This document shows positions 15,536 to 25,396 of a stretch of 64,000 nt of DNA, piece after piece. The position numbers and the translations under genes are program-made. Below the pieces are notes generated by a model. It did no database searches and was not told where the DNA came from. It was given only the letters and a program-made list of their open reading frames with translations. Source of the stretch: Bradyrhizobium sp. SZCCT0148. GTDB lineage: Bacteria; Pseudomonadota; Alphaproteobacteria; Rhizobiales; Xanthobacteraceae. Within the stretch, counting starts at the first letter, position 1; the number at the start of each line of letters is the position of its first letter. The stretch covers positions 233,009 through 297,008 of the forward strand of contig NZ_JAFCKT010000007.1 in the NCBI RefSeq assembly GCF_018129985.1, read 5' to 3'.

Positions 15536-16933
15536 GTGCAGCACGACGCCGTCACCGAGCGCCGCAACAATATCGCGCCGATCCCGTTCGAGGCGGACGC
15601 GCCATTCCTGAAGATCATCGGCGAATTGCCGCGCGAGCTGAACGGGGTGCTCTATCGCAACGGTCCCAATCCGCAATTCGAGTCCCCCGGCGCACATTGG
15701 TTCGTCGGCGACGGCATGCTGCACGCCTTCCATCTCGAGAACGGGCGCGCCAGCTATCGCAACCGCTGGGTCCGCACACCGAAATGGCTCGCCGAGCACG
15801 ATGCGGGCCGCGCCCTGTTCGGCGGCTTCGGCCGCAAGCTGCCGGATGCGCCCGCTGACCTCACCGATGGCGGCGTCGCCAACACCAACATCATTTTCCA
15901 TGCCGGCAAGCTGCTGGCGCTGGAAGAAGCGCATCTGCCGACCGAGATCGAGCCGGGCACGCTGGCGACGCGCGGCTATCACAACTATCAGGGGCGCGTC
16001 GCCGGCAGTTTTACCGCGCATCCGAAGATCGACCCCGTCACCGGCGAGCTCGTGTTCTTCGGCTACAACGCGGCGGGACCGCTGACGCCTGCCCTCTCCT
16101 ACGGCTCGATCGATGCAGCCGGCAAGGCGACGCGCTTCGAGCGGTTCGATGCGCCATACGCCAGCATGGTGCACGACTTCATCGTCACCGCGAACCACGT
16201 GCTGTTTCCGATCCTGCCGATCACAGGCAGCATGGAGCGCGCGATGAGCGGACGGCCGCCATACGCCTGGGAGCCTGACAAGGGCGCCTATGTCGGCGTG
16301 ATGAAGCGCAGCGGCACGGCAAAGGACATCGTCTGGTTTCGCGGTGAAGCCTGCTACGTCTTCCACATCATGAACGCGTGGGAGGACGAGAACCGCATCA
16401 TCGCCGACGTCATGCAGTTCGAGGAAGCGCCGCTGTTTCCGCATCCTGACGGCCGGCCGACCGATCCCGAAAAGTCGCGCGCCCGGCACTGCCGCTGGAC
16501 CTTCGATCTCTCCGGAACTACCGACCGCTTCCAGCAGACTTATCTCGACGATCTCACCGGTGAATTCCCGCGCATCGACGACCGCCACGCCGGGCTGAGG
16601 AATCGTCACGGCTGGTACGCCTGCGCCAACCCGAAACGGCCGACATTCGGCGCGCTGTCCGGCATTGTCCATGTCGACGGCAACGGCAGGCGTCTCGGCC
16701 ATTACCTGCTGCCCGCCGGCGACACCATCTCCGAACCGGTGTTCGTCGAGAGATCAAAGGACGCGGCCGAGGGCGATGGCTGGCTGCTGGCCGTCATCTG
16801 GCGGGCGTGGGAGAATCGCAGCGACCTCGCCGTCTTCAACGCCACCGATGTCGAAGCGGGCCCGGTCGCGCTGGTGCAGCTCGGCCACCGCGTGCCCGAC
16901 GGCTTTCACGGCAATTGGGTGGGAGCGCAGTAG
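15536..16933 (+). CDS. Carotenoid-cleavage-type dioxygenase (RPE65/lignostilbene dioxygenase family)
   Basis: Non-haem iron enzyme that splits a conjugated double bond, 465 residues from GTG 15536 with a gggaggg ribosome site. Family marks: LPRELNGVLYRNGPNPQF near the N-terminus, WFVGDGMLHAF, and the four iron-ligand histidines in FTAHPKIDP, MVHDFIVT, VFHIMNAWE and DGFHGNWVG. No signal peptide. Substrate could be a carotenoid, an apocarotenoid or a lignin-derived stilbene; nothing in the window makes carotenoids, so an external aromatic or apocarotenoid is as likely. Expressed from a TetR-controlled promoter. Confidence 0.9.
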   Translation: MQHDAVTERRNNIAPIPFEADAPFLKIIGELPRELNGVLYRNGPNPQFESPGAHWFVGDGMLHAFHLENGRASYRNRWVRTPKWLAEHDAGRALFGGFGRKLPDAPADLTDGGVANTNIIFHAGKLLALEEAHLPTEIEPGTLATRGYHNYQGRVAGSFTAHPKIDPVTGELVFFGYNAAGPLTPALSYGSIDAAGKATRFERFDAPYASMVHDFIVTANHVLFPILPITGSMERAMSGRPPYAWEPDKGAYVGVMKRSGTAKDIVWFRGEACYVFHIMNAWEDENRIIADVMQFEEAPLFPHPDGRPTDPEKSRARHCRWTFDLSGTTDRFQQTYLDDLTGEFPRIDDRHAGLRNRHGWYACANPKRPTFGALSGIVHVDGNGRRLGHYLLPAGDTISEPVFVERSKDAAEGDGWLLAVIWRAWENRSDLAVFNATDVEAGPVALVQLGHRVPDGFHGNWVGAQ

Positions 16934-16943
16934 CTCCCGTCAT

Positions 16944-16972
16944 GCCGGGTGCGCTTCTTGCGCACGCCCGGC
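16944..16972 (+). terminator. Hairpin after the oxygenase gene
   Basis: GCCGGGTGCGC and GCGCACGCCCGGC pair around a TTCTT loop with a two-base bulge, 11 bases after the oxygenase stop. There is no T-run, so it may be a partial intergenic repeat (the GTCATGCC start is typical) that attenuates readthrough. Confidence 0.45.
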
Positions 16973-17002
16973 CACAGCACGACGTGTCACCAGGAGGCCC
17001 GA

Positions 17003-17266
17003 ATGCAGATGCCCTCGATCACCGCAGACCTCCTCGCCATCCTCGCTTTGGTCTGCGCCGCGCTCACCCTCGAGCTGATCCGGCTGCGGCGGAGTGGCGA
17101 GATCTTCTTCAATGGGGGCATCCTGCTCGCCCTCGGCCTTGCGATCGCCTGCGGGCTTCCACTCCTGTCGCGCCTGAACTGGGCGGATCTGGTCGACGAG
17201 GCGTCCGACCAAGCCATTGCGGCCATTCAGCTTCTCCATGCCGCCTACCTAATTTTGACACTGTAA
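17003..17266 (+). CDS. Small two-helix membrane protein
   Basis: 87 residues; the strong ribosome site caggagg six bases before ATG 17003 fixes the start. Two hydrophobic stretches (about 8-24 and 38-57), then an acidic amphipathic segment. No family recognised. It lies between the oxygenase gene and the second TetR operator; its stop codon is inside the distal operator. Probably co-transcribed with the oxygenase. Confidence 0.7.
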   Translation: MQMPSITADLLAILALVCAALTLELIRLRRSGEIFFNGGILLALGLAIACGLPLLSRLNWADLVDEASDQAIAAIQLLHAAYLILTL

Positions 17267-17322
17267 ACATTTCGCTTGACCCGATCACGTCGCTGAACTA
17301 TTGATCTTTACATCGTAAAGAT
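17252..17322 (+). promoter_or_regulatory. Second TetR operator pair and promoter
   Basis: Proximal palindrome ATCTTTACATCGTAAAGAT (17304-17322) and distal site ATTTTGACACTGTAAACAT (17252-17270), 52 bases apart, against 53 at the oxygenase promoter. -35 TTGACC (17276-17281), 17-base spacer, -10 TATTGA (17299-17304). The TTTCGCTTGAC stretch is identical in both promoters, so one was copied from the other. Confidence 0.75.
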
Positions 17323-17342
17323 CGGCTTGACCGAGGGTGGCA

Positions 17343-17918
17343 ATGGCGATTTTCCTGATTCTTTCGCCCTACGGCGCGTTCAGCCTGCTGATGCTGGTGA
17401 CGTCGGCCGCTTCAAGCGTGTTCGCGGCCTCCGCGATCTGCCTCGCCACCGTCGCAACCGATGTGCTGCGCGGACGCTCGGTGAAGATTCTGGCGGCGGG
17501 CTCGGCGATCGTGTTCGCCGCCATCGGCCTCTACCTCGCGCTGATCGACCCGCAGCTCGGAACGCTGGGCGTCAAGCTCGCGGTCGATATCGGCATCTTC
17601 GTTCTCTCGCTCGGCTCGCTGCTGGTCCGCCGTCCCTTCACGCTGCAATATGCTCTTGAAGCGGTGCCGGCCGAGACCGCGGCAATGCCCGGCTTTCTCA
17701 CCGCCAATTACGTCATCACCGGCGCCTGGACCGTGGCCGCGCTGTTGATGGCGGCCGGCAATCTCGTGCTGCTCTACGTCCCCGGCCTGCCGCTGTGGTC
17801 GAGCCTCGCGGTCGCCTTTGCCGCCCGGAACAGCGCGATTTACTTCACAAAATGGTACCCCGAGTATCGTCAGATCAAGTACGGTACGCCCGCCCGCGCC
17901 TTGCACGACGCAAGCTGA
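17343..17918 (+). CDS. Multi-pass membrane protein in the TetR regulon
   Basis: 191 residues from ATG 17343 (gagg six bases upstream; a GTG at 17337 is also open). About six hydrophobic helices, starting IFLILSPYGAFSLLMLV. The C-terminal motif FTKWYPEYRQIKYG is soluble. No named family recognised; the fold resembles small intracellular-septation-like proteins, as does its neighbour. First gene behind the second TetR operator. Confidence 0.75.
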   Translation: MAIFLILSPYGAFSLLMLVTSAASSVFAASAICLATVATDVLRGRSVKILAAGSAIVFAAIGLYLALIDPQLGTLGVKLAVDIGIFVLSLGSLLVRRPFTLQYALEAVPAETAAMPGFLTANYVITGAWTVAALLMAAGNLVLLYVPGLPLWSSLAVAFAARNSAIYFTKWYPEYRQIKYGTPARALHDAS

Positions 17919-17930
17919 ACAGGATTGACG

Positions 17931-18485
17931 ATGAAGGACGTATTCGCCCGCCTCGCCTCCGACCTCTTCTCCGCCATCGTCTTCCTGGTCGTCTATCTCG
18001 TCACCGACAACGTCATCCTGGCAACCTCGGTCGCGATCGCCGGAGCGTTCGCGCAAGTGGTCTACGCCCGCATCAAGGGGCAGCAGCTCAACTACATGAC
18101 TTACGCGAGCCTCGCGCTCGTCGTCGTCCTGGGCACGGTCACGCTCTTGACCAATGATCCCCGCTTCATGCTGGCAAAACCAGCGATCGCGCATTTCGCG
18201 ATCGGTCTGATCATGCTCAAGCGCGGCTGGATGCTGCGTTACATGCCGCCAATCGTCGTCGAGACCGTTCCGGAATATGTCACGGCCGCCGGCTATGCCT
18301 GGGCGGCGCTGATGTTCGTGATCGGCGCCGGCGTCATCGTGGTCGCCTCCACAGGCGATCTGAAGCTGTGGGCGTTCTACCTCACGGTGGTCGCCGGCGG
18401 CGGCAAGATCCTGGCCTTCGCCGTGCAGTATGTCGTGCTCCGGCTCATCGTCACCAGCCGCCGGCGCGCCGCCGCCCGCGCCTAA
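17931..18485 (+). CDS. YciB/IspZ-like inner-membrane protein
   Basis: 184 residues from ATG 17931, 12 bases after the previous stop. About five membrane helices. DLFSAIVFLVVYLVTDNVIL, VAIAGAFAQVVYARIKG and FMLAKPAIAHFAIGLIML match the pattern of YciB (septation protein A), which is linked to envelope integrity. It is a diverged member in a TetR-controlled operon, not at the usual chromosomal yciB site, so a specialised role is likely. Confidence 0.7.
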   Translation: MKDVFARLASDLFSAIVFLVVYLVTDNVILATSVAIAGAFAQVVYARIKGQQLNYMTYASLALVVVLGTVTLLTNDPRFMLAKPAIAHFAIGLIMLKRGWMLRYMPPIVVETVPEYVTAAGYAWAALMFVIGAGVIVVASTGDLKLWAFYLTVVAGGGKILAFAVQYVVLRLIVTSRRRAAARA

Positions 18486-18591
18486 ATGCCCTGTTCGAGG
18501 GTTAGTCAGGAGCCGCGAGTTGAGCTATAGGCTCGCTTAAGGACTGGCCGCGGATCGTCGCGGTCCGCCGGGATTTGTTCGGGAGACGGGA

Positions 18592-18888
18592 ATGGCCGTA
18601 GACGGCAACTGGAATCTGACCATGACGACGCCGATGGGTGAGCGCCAGGCGACGCTGAGCCTCAAGGCCGCCGGCGGCACGCTCACAGGCACGCAGGGCG
18701 CGGAAGGCAATACCGCCGAGATCTTCGACGGCACCGTTTCCGGCGACAACGTCTCCTGGAAGGTCTCGATCGACAAACCGATGCCGCTCACGCTCGAATT
18801 CACCGGCACCGTCTCCGGCGACAGCATCAGCGGCGAGATGGGCATCGGCCCGATGGGCAGCTTCCCGTTCACGGGCGCCCGGGCGTAA
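18592..18888 (+). CDS. Conserved small beta-rich protein
   Basis: 98 residues with a good ribosome site (ggagacgg). Short repeating strand pattern: GNWNLTMTTPMGERQATLSL, GGTLTGTQG, DGTVSGDNVSWKVSI, TGTVSGDSISGEM, suggesting a small beta-barrel or lipocalin-like fold. No signal peptide. Such proteins are widespread in Bradyrhizobium, role unknown. Followed closely by the exported SH3-like gene. Confidence 0.75.
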   Translation: MAVDGNWNLTMTTPMGERQATLSLKAAGGTLTGTQGAEGNTAEIFDGTVSGDNVSWKVSIDKPMPLTLEFTGTVSGDSISGEMGIGPMGSFPFTGARA

Positions 18889-18903
18889 GGCGCGCTGGCC
18901 ATC

Positions 18904-19824
18904 ATGCGCGTGCTCCGTTTCGTCGCGGCGACGATGCTGTGCGTCGCGATGCAAGCGGCGCGCGCGGATGACACCGAACCGGCGTGGCGCGCAAGCGCGC
19001 TCGCCCTGGTGCCGGCGGGTTATATTGCCGGTACCGCCTATCGCACCGAGGGTTCGACAGGCTATCTCGCCGTCTATCCCGCGCCATCGAACGATCCGAA
19101 AACGCCGGCCAGCGTATTCGCCGCGCGGCAGGCCCTCGTGGTCGCGCTGACACCGGATGCGACACACGCCGTCTCCGCCGAGTTGAAGCCGCGCGTGGAG
19201 CCCGATCCGGACGATGACGAGACCGATTTCGCAAAGCTCCACGCCGAGCTTGCGGCCAAGCGGGCGACGCTTCCCGATGGCACCGAACCCTGCAGTCTAG
19301 GCGCCTGGTCCATCGACAAGGACCCTGCCGGCCTCAACGTGCGCGCCGAGCCGTCGGTGACGGCGCGCGTGCTCGGCACGCTGCCGCCGCCCTACCGCCT
19401 GAAGCTCGGCGGCGCCGAGAACACGCCCGACGGCGGCTGGCTCACCGAATTCCACATCATCGGCTTCAGGAACGGCTGGTTCCTGATCGAAGGCGCCAAG
19501 CCGCCGGGCAAGGACTACGAGGATGACAGGAAATATCCGCGCAGCGCGCCAAAGCCCTATGCCGGGCGCGGCTGGGTCGCCGCGAACAAGGTCGGCGCCG
19601 CCTATGCCAATGGCAGCACCCGCATGGGCGGGCTGTTTCAGGCGCCCTTCGTCGATGCCAAATGGATGCCCGCCCAGCGCGAGCTCGGCGGTCCGATCGA
19701 CACCGATGGCGGCCCGAAGCGCATCTTCGCGTGCAGCGGCCTCTGGGGCCTGGTCGAGAGCCAGGACGGCGTGCGCGGCTGGTGGCGCGCACTGTGCTCG
19801 AACCAGGTCACGAATTGCAGCTAG
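18904..19824 (+). CDS. Exported protein with SH3-like domain
   Basis: 306 residues with a Sec signal (RVLRFVAATMLCVAMQAARA). Central bacterial SH3-type motif near residues 135-195: DPAGLNVRAEPSVTARVLGT and GRGWVAANKVG. C-terminal Cys at 276, 298 and 305. Likely periplasmic or surface, possibly peptidoglycan-binding. 15 bases after the small beta-rich gene, probably the same transcript. Confidence 0.75.
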   Translation: MRVLRFVAATMLCVAMQAARADDTEPAWRASALALVPAGYIAGTAYRTEGSTGYLAVYPAPSNDPKTPASVFAARQALVVALTPDATHAVSAELKPRVEPDPDDDETDFAKLHAELAAKRATLPDGTEPCSLGAWSIDKDPAGLNVRAEPSVTARVLGTLPPPYRLKLGGAENTPDGGWLTEFHIIGFRNGWFLIEGAKPPGKDYEDDRKYPRSAPKPYAGRGWVAANKVGAAYANGSTRMGGLFQAPFVDAKWMPAQRELGGPIDTDGGPKRIFACSGLWGLVESQDGVRGWWRALCSNQVTNCS

Positions 19825-19856
19825 GGCAAACCGAGGGAGACTGAGCAATTATCTCG

Positions 19857-19972
19857 TGTCCCGGACGCGGTGCAGCGCGTAGCGCTGCTTCGCAGAGCCG
19901 GGAGCCACGACGCCGAGTGGACCCCGGATCAGCAGCGCATCACGTCATGCTGCGCAGCATCCGGGGAACGCA
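19857..19972. repeat. Dispersed intergenic palindrome (TGTCCCGGACGCG family)
   Basis: Begins TGTCCCGGACGCGGTGCAGC and ends near CATCCGGGGA, with internal GCTGCTTCGCAGAGCCGGGA and ATCAGCAGCGCA arms. Same family as in 11529-11655 and 12526-12652. It fills the gap between two converging genes, where it can act as a two-way terminator. Confidence 0.6.
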
Positions 19973-19975
19973 GCC

Positions 19976-21631
<1,656 letters not shown>

Positions 21632-21845
21632 GGGTCGAATCTCGGGGTTCTGGAGCCGTCGTGCGGGCCCTCGCGTAGAAGCGTTCTAAGCCCATTTCGA
21701 GCGGAAAGGAAAGGGAACGACGCGCACGGGACAGACCGGCTTGGGCTCGGGGAAGGCGCTGAAACAGCACGTGGAAATGCCCGTTGCCACCCTTGCGCTT
21801 CGCGCCCGACGACGCTTGAATGCGCCGCTTAAGGGGCTTTTCGAC

Positions 21846-22319
21846 ATGACATTGAAACTGAACATCCGCGGCGCGATCCTGGTCGCCGCCGCCATCGCCG
21901 GCCTTGTGACCCTCGTCTCGCCCGCCCGCGCGGACCGCTGCGACGACAGTGCCAAGGAGCTGGCGAACCAGGTCGATCGCCTCAAGGTGAATTTCCGGGC
22001 TGCCAACGTTGTCTACATGACGCACCCGGCAGCCAAGGAGCTGTCGGTCGGCTGCCGCGGCGACAAATATTCCATCGAGCTCTTTGCCAAGGGTGACCGC
22101 AAGCCGACGCCGGAATTCTATGCGCTGGTGGGATCGATGGCAGCGATCGTCTTCACCGTGACCAAGGACGACACCACGACCGGCGCGACACGCTGCCTGA
22201 AGCGAATGGGTCTCTTGCGCGGCGACAAGGTCAGCATGCGCTATCGACGGCTCAACATGGAATGCACGCGCACCAAGAAGGACGCGTCCATCGCGATCAC
22301 GCGCGGCAAGGACGAGTAG
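21846..22319 (+). CDS. Exported hypothetical protein
   Basis: 157 residues from ATG 21846; the open frame begins at 21741 but the signal peptide starts here (LNIRGAILVAAAIAGLVTLV, cleavage after ARA). Four cysteines in the mature part (RCDDSA, VGCRGD, RCLKRM, MECTRT) suggest two disulfides. Conserved in related bacteria as an uncharacterised periplasmic protein. Confidence 0.7.
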   Translation: MTLKLNIRGAILVAAAIAGLVTLVSPARADRCDDSAKELANQVDRLKVNFRAANVVYMTHPAAKELSVGCRGDKYSIELFAKGDRKPTPEFYALVGSMAAIVFTVTKDDTTTGATRCLKRMGLLRGDKVSMRYRRLNMECTRTKKDASIAITRGKDE

Positions 22320-22336
22320 CGGTTCTATCCACACTC

Positions 22337-22423
22337 CGTCATTGCGAGGAGCCCTTGCGACGAAGCAATCCAGGCCGTCTCCGCGGAGATGGTCTGGATT
22401 GCTTCGGTGCGCTCGCAATGACG
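22337..22423. repeat. Dispersed palindrome (CGTCATTGCGAGGAGC family)
   Basis: 87-base inverted repeat: CGTCATTGCGAG...GACGAAGCAATCCAG on the left and CTGGATTGCTTCG...CTCGCAATGACG on the right. A second full copy lies at 35021-35106 and a fragment near 11700. Known type of BIME-like intergenic element in Bradyrhizobium and Rhodopseudomonas. Confidence 0.85.
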
Positions 22424-22580
22424 AGGAGAAGTCTCGTTGTCTCGTTGATAAAGCGCGAGGCCGCGCACGAAATCAGCCCATCTACCGCACCAGATTGCTT
22501 GCATTTTAACGATTGGCTTGAAGGAATTTTCGTTCGCCGCAGCGCAGGATCGGCCTGTTTCCATATGTGAGGATTTGCGG

Positions 22581-22754
22581 ATGAACGTTTCAACCGTTGC
22601 GCCGCCGCCGATCGCGGTCGTGGTGCCGAGCTACGACACGACCAAGCAGCAGGACGACCAGACCAAGACCAGGGATGCCGACCCCACCTACAAGCCGCAG
22701 CCGCCCGCGCCGCTGCCGCCGGGTCAGGGCACGCGGATCGATCAGCTCGCCTGA
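22581..22754 (+). CDS. Small proline-rich hypothetical protein
   Basis: 57 residues from ATG 22581 with gtgagga ahead. Pro/Asp/Lys-rich: SYDTTKQQDDQTKTRDADP, then PQPPAPLPPGQGTRIDQLA. Likely disordered, resembling short conserved Bradyrhizobium proteins of unknown role. Coding supported by codon use and ribosome site only. Confidence 0.5.
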   Translation: MNVSTVAPPPIAVVVPSYDTTKQQDDQTKTRDADPTYKPQPPAPLPPGQGTRIDQLA

Positions 22755-23112
22755 TCTGTCCCCTCGATGACGAATTGCCCGATCCGGTCGATCGGGCCGT
22801 TTCGCGTCCGGCCAAATCTTCTGGCCGGATCGCGGGATCGACATTGTGCGCGGCCTCTTCAAGAGCCTGCGCATGATCGCGCGACTGCCGTTGCTTGACG
22901 CCACTGTCGCCGCCATGAGCGCGCGAACCTTTCGCCGGTCTCGATGCCTCTCGCCGCGCCCGGCCGTGGTCATTTACCCTCCGCACAATTGGGTCGTAGA
23001 CTGCCGCCTCCGTCTCGGCGCGCATCCTCAAGTGTGATCCGCCTTATCAAATCTCCGCAACCGTCGTGCTCATCTGCGGGGCCGAACGAGCATGCGTCGA
23101 TGGGACAGGCCG
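22755..23112. other. Intergenic region before the LuxR-type gene
   Basis: About 360 bases. An inverted pair GATCCGGTCGATCGGGCCG and CTGGCCGGATCGCGGGATCG lies near 22781-22842. No family-like ORF; the two open frames (22846 and 22944 plus) have no ribosome site. Otherwise nothing recognised. Confidence 0.4.
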
Positions 23113-24234
23113 ATGGAACTGAATGACAAGCTGCTGTCGCTGGTGGCGGACATCTACGACGCAGCGCTCGACGATTCCCGATGGTCGTCGACGCTTCGAT
23201 GCATCGTCGACATCGCGGGCGGCCAGAGCGGCGGTCTGGTGCGGATCGGAGCAGCCGGCGAGGCCGTGATCGCGCATGCCGTCGGGGTCGAACCCGCCTA
23301 TGTTCAGTCCTACATCGAAACCTATGAACCGTTCGATCCCTCGCGCAGCGTGCTCCACGCGCCGGTGGGCCAAATCCAGACCATCAGGGACTGGATCGAC
23401 GTCGACGAATTCCGCACCACCCTGTTCTACAACGAATGGACGCGGCCGCAGGGCCTCGAGGACGCCGCCAATATCCTGCTCGACAAATCTGCCGAGGGCA
23501 TATCCCGCCTCTCGATCATGAAGGCCGGCGGTCCGGTCGATCGCAGGATGGTCGAGGTGATCTCGCAGCTCACGCCGCATCTACAACGGGCCATGATCGT
23601 CAGACAGAAGCTGCAGCAGCAGAATGCGCTGGAGGATATTTCGGTCCGCACGCTCGACGCCCTGCGAACCGCCGTGCTGCTGCTCGATGCCGAGGCTCAT
23701 ATCACGCACGCCAATGCCGCTGCGCGCGACATTCTGGACGATGCCGGAATCCTTCGTTCGGTCCGGAGCCGACTGGTGACGTCCGACCCGAATGCCGATC
23801 GTGTGTTGCGGCAGGCGCTGGCGAGCACGATGGTCGGCGACCGGGCGATGACGAGCGCGAGCATCTCGCTGCATCTGGCGGCCCGCGACGGCTCACATTT
23901 TGTCGCGCATCTCCTGCCGCTGACCGCCGGGCGCCGGCAAAGCTTCGCAGGCAGCTACGATGCCTGCGCCGTCCTGTTCGTCAGCAAGGCCGCGTTCGAT
24001 ACCAGCGTCGCGCCCGACCTGATCCGCAAGCTGTTCAAGCTGACGCCGACCGAGCTGCGCGTGTTCCTGTCCATTGTCGAGGTCGGCGGTGTCCCCGACG
24101 TGGCTAGGAGCATGGGCGTTGCCGAAAGCACGATCAAGACTCATCTCGCGCGGATCTTCGCCAAGACTGGCACCAAACGACAGGCGGATCTGGTCCGGCT
24201 GATGGCGGCCTTCACACCGCCGATCAAGGTCTGA
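23113..24234 (+). CDS. LuxR-family transcriptional regulator
   Basis: 373 residues from ATG 23113 (ATG 23092 is an alternative). N-terminal ~180 residues form a GAF/autoinducer-like region with FYNEWTRPQGLEDAANILLD, followed by a PAS-like part (LDAEAHITHANAAARDILDD). The C-terminal LuxR HTH has KLTPTELRVFLSIVEVGGVP, DVARSMGVAESTIKTHLARI. This architecture is common in orphan LuxR regulators of Bradyrhizobium. Target genes not evident. Confidence 0.85.
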   Translation: MELNDKLLSLVADIYDAALDDSRWSSTLRCIVDIAGGQSGGLVRIGAAGEAVIAHAVGVEPAYVQSYIETYEPFDPSRSVLHAPVGQIQTIRDWIDVDEFRTTLFYNEWTRPQGLEDAANILLDKSAEGISRLSIMKAGGPVDRRMVEVISQLTPHLQRAMIVRQKLQQQNALEDISVRTLDALRTAVLLLDAEAHITHANAAARDILDDAGILRSVRSRLVTSDPNADRVLRQALASTMVGDRAMTSASISLHLAARDGSHFVAHLLPLTAGRRQSFAGSYDACAVLFVSKAAFDTSVAPDLIRKLFKLTPTELRVFLSIVEVGGVPDVARSMGVAESTIKTHLARIFAKTGTKRQADLVRLMAAFTPPIKV

Positions 24235-24344
24235 AGCCGGAACGTCGCGCGGGCAGCAGAATCGCGCCTCCTCCTCCGATCGACTGACGTCGCCGCAAGC
24301 GATCGTCGCTAGAGGGAACCGCATCCACGCAACGGGAGACGACG

Positions 24345-24530
24345 ATGTTTTGCAAGCCACCCTGCCCCGACGAGCAAGACCTCTCTCCCATCCCCGACGA
24401 TTCCAACAATCCGCCTGAGCCGGAGCGTTCACGTGCGCTTCCCGGCCACGACGCGTTCGGGCGACCGATCTCGCCCGAAGCGGCCGGTCCGGAACGGGGG
24501 CTGCCGCCAGCCTCCCTCCGGACCGGCTAG
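24345..24530 (+). CDS. Small hypothetical protein
   Basis: 61 residues with gggagacg before the ATG. Pro/Glu/Asp-rich and probably disordered (PDEQDLSPIPDDSNNPPEPE), with GRPISPEAAGP near the end and two Cys (C3, C7). No family known. It ends 22 bases before a converging gene. Confidence 0.4.
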   Translation: MFCKPPCPDEQDLSPIPDDSNNPPEPERSRALPGHDAFGRPISPEAAGPERGLPPASLRTG

Positions 24531-24551
24531 ATTCCCTGCGTTGAAAACGCT

Positions 24552-25259
24552 CTAGCCATCCAGTTCGCGATAGCGGCGGAAGATGCCTTGCTCGTTGAAG
24601 GGAATGCGGCGCTCGCTTGCCAGATAGGCCTTGATGTTCGGCCGCGCGGCGATGCGGTCGTGCAGGGCGACGAGCCCGGGAATGTCCGTCTCGAACGCCG
24701 TCATGCGCTTGGGGAAGGCATAGCGCAGTCCGTCGACGATCTGGAATAGCGAGAGATCGACGTAAGTGAGCCGCCGGCCGGTGACATAGGCGCCGCCATT
24801 TCCGGCGAGAAGCTGCTCGAAATAGCCGAGATATTTCGGCACCCGCTCGCTCCAGAAATCCGCCGTGCGTTTCTTCGCCGGCGGCTTCTGGTCCTCGTAA
24901 TAGAGCGAGGGCCCGAGCGGATGATGGGTATCGTGGATCTCGACCACGAAATCGGTGATGGTGAGCTGCAGCTGGTGCACCCAGAGCTTTCCGGCCTCCG
25001 TCTTCGGCGCGAGCCCATGGCGGGCGCCGAGATAGTGCAGGATGTTGGCGGTCTGGCCGATGACGAGCTTGCCCGCTTTCAGGAACGGCGGCGCAAAGGG
25101 CGGCGTGCCCTGATGCACGTCCATCATCTTCATCATCGCCGCCGTGCCGCGGGGGCCGCGCGCGACATCGACGTAGGCGGCCCCCGCCTCCTCCAGCGCC
25201 AACCGCACATATTCGCCGCGGGCCTGGATCTCGGGCCAGTAGTAGAGCTCGTATTTCAT
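24552..25259 (-). CDS. Glutathione S-transferase family protein
   Basis: 235 residues. N-terminal thioredoxin-like domain starts KYELYYWPEIQARGEYVRLA, with an expected glutathione-binding Tyr and a QTANILHYLG motif (about 67-78). The helical C-domain has YVTGRRLTYVDLSLFQIVDG. Similar to sigma/pi/mu-like GSTs. Single gene, start well defined by the family. Confidence 0.9.
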   Translation of the reverse strand: MKYELYYWPEIQARGEYVRLALEEAGAAYVDVARGPRGTAAMMKMMDVHQGTPPFAPPFLKAGKLVIGQTANILHYLGARHGLAPKTEAGKLWVHQLQLTITDFVVEIHDTHHPLGPSLYYEDQKPPAKKRTADFWSERVPKYLGYFEQLLAGNGGAYVTGRRLTYVDLSLFQIVDGLRYAFPKRMTAFETDIPGLVALHDRIAARPNIKAYLASERRIPFNEQGIFRRYRELDG

Positions 25260-25344
25260 CGGACTGTCCTTTGAGAGCGCGGGACAAACCTAGCACGCGG
25301 CGCAGGTTCCGCCACGGTGACGCCTGCGCGCGAAGCGCCCAACG

Positions 25345-25375
25345 AAAAAGGGCGCCGTGCCGGAGCACGACGCCC
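25345..25375 (-). terminator. Rho-independent terminator of the Tim44-domain gene
   Basis: On the minus strand GGGCGTCGTGC and GCACGGCGCCC pair around a 4-base loop (TCCG), followed by CTTTTTCG. It lies 20 bases after the stop at 25397. Confidence 0.8.
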
Positions 25376-25396
25376 TTGTCTTCGATCTGCTTGCGA

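Noticed and set aside
14702..16702. 666-residue minus frame extending the TetR gene
   Set aside because: Everything upstream of 15430 is antisense to the oxygenase gene and crosses the operators.
22337..22423. Repeats considered as CRISPR or IS ends
   Set aside because: Single palindromes, not arrays with spacers; no transposase gene or target duplication nearby.
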